Below are positions 62,170 to 64,000 of a stretch of 64,000 nt of DNA, one piece after another. A program made the translations under genes and the position numbers. The notes beneath the pieces were generated by a model. That model did no database searches. It saw nothing but the letters and a program-made list of their open reading frames with translations, and was not told the DNA's origin. How positions within the stretch are numbered: the stretch's first letter is position 1; every line of letters starts with the position of its first letter. Source of the DNA: Candidatus Kapaibacterium sp. (GTDB taxonomy: Bacteria > Bacteroidota > Ignavibacteria > Kapaibacteriales > UBA2268); assembly GCA_023957315.1 (NCBI GenBank), contig JAMLHE010000002.1, forward strand, positions 327,750-391,749. The letters run 5' to 3'.

Positions 62170-64000
62170 ATGTTAAAAAGAATCATACTACCAATTGTTC
62201 TTGCGTTTATTATTAGCGCCTGTATCGAAGAGAACCCGGCTTTGGTCAATCCACCCGAGAAAGCTGAAACTGTCAGAGTTCGTTTTATTAATCTTAGCAA
62301 GGACAAAAGCCCGAGAACCTTGGACATGTCCGGCATTTCCAAAACGGATGTCACTCCTTGGGGGACGAGTTCAAGTTCTATTCAACCACCTGCTGACTCG
62401 GCTTTTTTCAATGTATATTCGGGGACTAACAAAGAGTATGAATTAGAAATGTTGCAAAAATTCTTGCGAAACACTCGCTATACGTACTTTGCAGTTCCAA
62501 GCCGTGAATGTTTGGCAAATCCCGGATGTAACGTGGACACTTTGTTGTTTTTGAGAACAACGACAGCTTTGCCCGACAACAACTACGAATGTTTGCTCAA
62601 GATTATCAATCTTTTCCCGGATACAAATTCGTCATTTGCTGTTAGGAGTGGCTGTCCGAATGGGGAAATCATGTTTAATAATGTGAATTATATGAATTCA
62701 TCTGCAGGTCCTCTAAATTTGATTGCTGAGACCATGGGTGTTTCATTAATCAGATTTGTGCGAGACGGTGCTTCAATCGAAGAAGAGTTTGTCAATATCT
62801 ATGAAGTTAATTTCGAAGCACGCAAACAATACGTGCTAATCGTGACTGATGACGGAAACGGTAACCCTACTCTGAAACTTTTAGATGAAGATGAGATGAG
62901 CGGCGGTGCACTTACTTCGCCAAGGATTGTTGACGAAAGAAATGCCAATATCCGCATCATCAATCTCGCATCTAACGAAATTGGCATCAATTTCAACGGA
63001 CTTTCAGTTGCATCATCAGTTCAGCCTGACCAAATTACTGATTACAACCAAATTAGCGTTTGCAACACTGTTTTCAGAGATTCAATTTCGGCAACAGTTG
63101 GTGGAAATGAGACTATCAATCTTAAATCATCAATCGAAGTGTTGCAAAATTATTCACTTGTGATACTCGACTCAGGCAATACAATTGCAGGCGAAATGCT
63201 TTTGGTCGAGCCCGTCAGTTTGCAAGAGGATGTAACCGGAAAAGCAATCGTCAGAGTGCTTCACGCTTCCAAGAATTACGAAGCTATCACTGTATCGCTT
63301 GGGGCAAGAGCAGAGCCAAACGCTGCATTATTCCCTAATGGTTACTCATCGGGAACAATACTTGCATCAGAAATTTCTCAAGGTGAATTATCTCATCCCT
63401 TAGCTCTTTATGCAGGTGTCGCTCCGCTGAGTATTTTTACCGCTTCGCAACCTGCGAAAATGCTCTATTCAGCAAAAGGCGAATTCAAAGCCGGTAGCAG
63501 TTATTTGCTAATACTTTCCGAAGATACCGACGGCAAAACTAAGATTTCTGTCGTAGAAGATGATGTAGTCAATACGAATGTTGCGTTTCTGGAAGAAGGC
63601 TTATTTGTTCAAGTAGTCAATGCTGTTCGGGGTGTAAATTTTGTTAATATTGATATAATTTCATCAAAAGCAATTCAAAATTTAGTCGTTGACGCACGCA
63701 TATCAGCATCAAATTCGATAGCCACAGTAGTGGACAAAGGCGTGATAGAAGTTAGGGTAAACGGTGTATCTCACCAAATCGAATCAACCGAAAATGAAAG
63801 AATCATGTTTGTAGCATCCGGCAACAGCAATAACATCAAAATCTTTGCAAATAAATTCCAACCCCTCGGTTTAAGTGATAATTCAATTTTCAGATACCGA
63901 TTTGTAAATGCCACAGAAGATATTCCCATTACATTTATAAAAAAATCCGCAAAGGACGAGGCTTACTCAGAGAGTATCGAACAATATACTTTTTCATCAT
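62170..64000 (+). CDS. Lipoprotein with DUF4397-like repeats (3' truncated by window end)
   Basis: The frame opens with ATG at 62170 and stays open to the window end (610 codons). A lipoprotein signal is visible: LPIVLAFIISAC with Cys18. The protein continues as several similar beta-modules, each starting with a strand like VRVRFINLS, ANIRIINLASNEIGINFNG, AIVRVLHASKNYEAITVSLG and VQVVNAVRGVNFVNID. These resemble DUF4397-type modules (xxRVxHASP...VxV) of secreted and lipoproteins. It would sit on the outer-membrane or periplasmic face. The length and C-terminus are unknown. It is divergent from the DUF3109/rpoN operon and preceded by the candidate promoter at 62116-62149. Confidence 0.82.
   Translation, partial: MLKRIILPIVLAFIISACIEENPALVNPPEKAETVRVRFINLSKDKSPRTLDMSGISKTDVTPWGTSSSSIQPPADSAFFNVYSGTNKEYELEMLQKFLRNTRYTYFAVPSRECLANPGCNVDTLLFLRTTTALPDNNYECLLKIINLFPDTNSSFAVRSGCPNGEIMFNNVNYMNSSAGPLNLIAETMGVSLIRFVRDGASIEEEFVNIYEVNFEARKQYVLIVTDDGNGNPTLKLLDEDEMSGGALTSPRIVDERNANIRIINLASNEIGINFNGLSVASSVQPDQITDYNQISVCNTVFRDSISATVGGNETINLKSSIEVLQNYSLVILDSGNTIAGEMLLVEPVSLQEDVTGKAIVRVLHASKNYEAITVSLGARAEPNAALFPNGYSSGTILASEISQGELSHPLALYAGVAPLSIFTASQPAKMLYSAKGEFKAGSSYLLILSEDTDGKTKISVVEDDVVNTNVAFLEEGLFVQVVNAVRGVNFVNIDIISSKAIQNLVVDARISASNSIATVVDKGVIEVRVNGVSHQIESTENERIMFVASGNSNNIKIFANKFQPLGLSDNSIFRYRFVNATEDIPITFIKKSAKDEAYSESIEQYTFSS

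Overview
The window is AT-rich bacterial DNA from the Bacteroidota / Ignavibacteria-Kapabacteria side of the tree. The main evidence is six secreted proteins that end in a type IX secretion (T9SS) type A sorting domain: a PNP-type motif about 70-80 residues from the end, followed by short beta-strands and a GxYxL/V-type motif. Several upstream regions also carry TAnnTTTG-like promoter elements. The housekeeping genes (miaB, acs, coaD, hrcA, rpoN, manC) fit the same group, but the exact genus cannot be read from the sequence. No rRNA, tRNA, CRISPR array, prophage or intact transposon was seen.

Layout. 1-1311: 3' part of miaB. 1420-16420: four minus-strand genes for very large or modular surface proteins: a Cys-rich T9SS cargo, a propeller-type T9SS cargo, a 2096-residue LamG/dockerin-like T9SS cargo and a 1474-residue repeat protein. 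16992-21007: a WlbA-like sugar-nucleotide dehydrogenase, an OprO/P-type porin and an NSS-family amino-acid transporter with a 47-residue MetS-like small subunit. 21274-26433: a soluble hybrid histidine kinase with six PAS-like domains, an ATP-cone/PD-(D/E)XK nuclease fusion and a coupled membrane-anchored protein. 26523-33372: an M43-type metalloprotease whose sorting domain contains two perfect palindromes, a CotH-kinase surface protein coupled to a DinB-fold protein, and three small exported proteins. 33574-41509: AMP-forming acetyl-CoA synthetase, a beta-helix T9SS cargo, a coupled beta-rich/CxxC pair, a GIY-YIG gene inside a cluster of hairpin repeats, and an ADP-forming acyl-CoA synthetase.

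41599-53898 is the most unusual block. It is a three-gene minus-strand operon encoding a 580-residue outer-membrane-barrel-like protein, a 2830-residue secreted protein (TANFOR-like N-terminus, about 900 residues of coiled coil, a long beta-rich C-terminal half) and a 673-residue protein with about six fibronectin type III modules. The spacing of 15 and 27 nt indicates co-expression, and I infer a cell-envelope or surface apparatus. 54172-64000 is mostly core functions: manC, hrcA, a YkoF-like small protein, coaD, a Cu/Zn-type efflux permease with an HMA tail, a STAS protein, a small membrane protein, rpoN with a DUF3109 gene, and a lipoprotein gene that runs off the end.

Overall the region serves the envelope of a T9SS bacterium: exported adhesive or enzymatic proteins, nutrient entry (porin, amino-acid symporter), acetate/acyl-CoA interconversion by two different enzymes, and sensing. 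Two kinds of small palindromic repeat have entered or abutted coding sequence, in the metalloprotease and the GIY-YIG gene.
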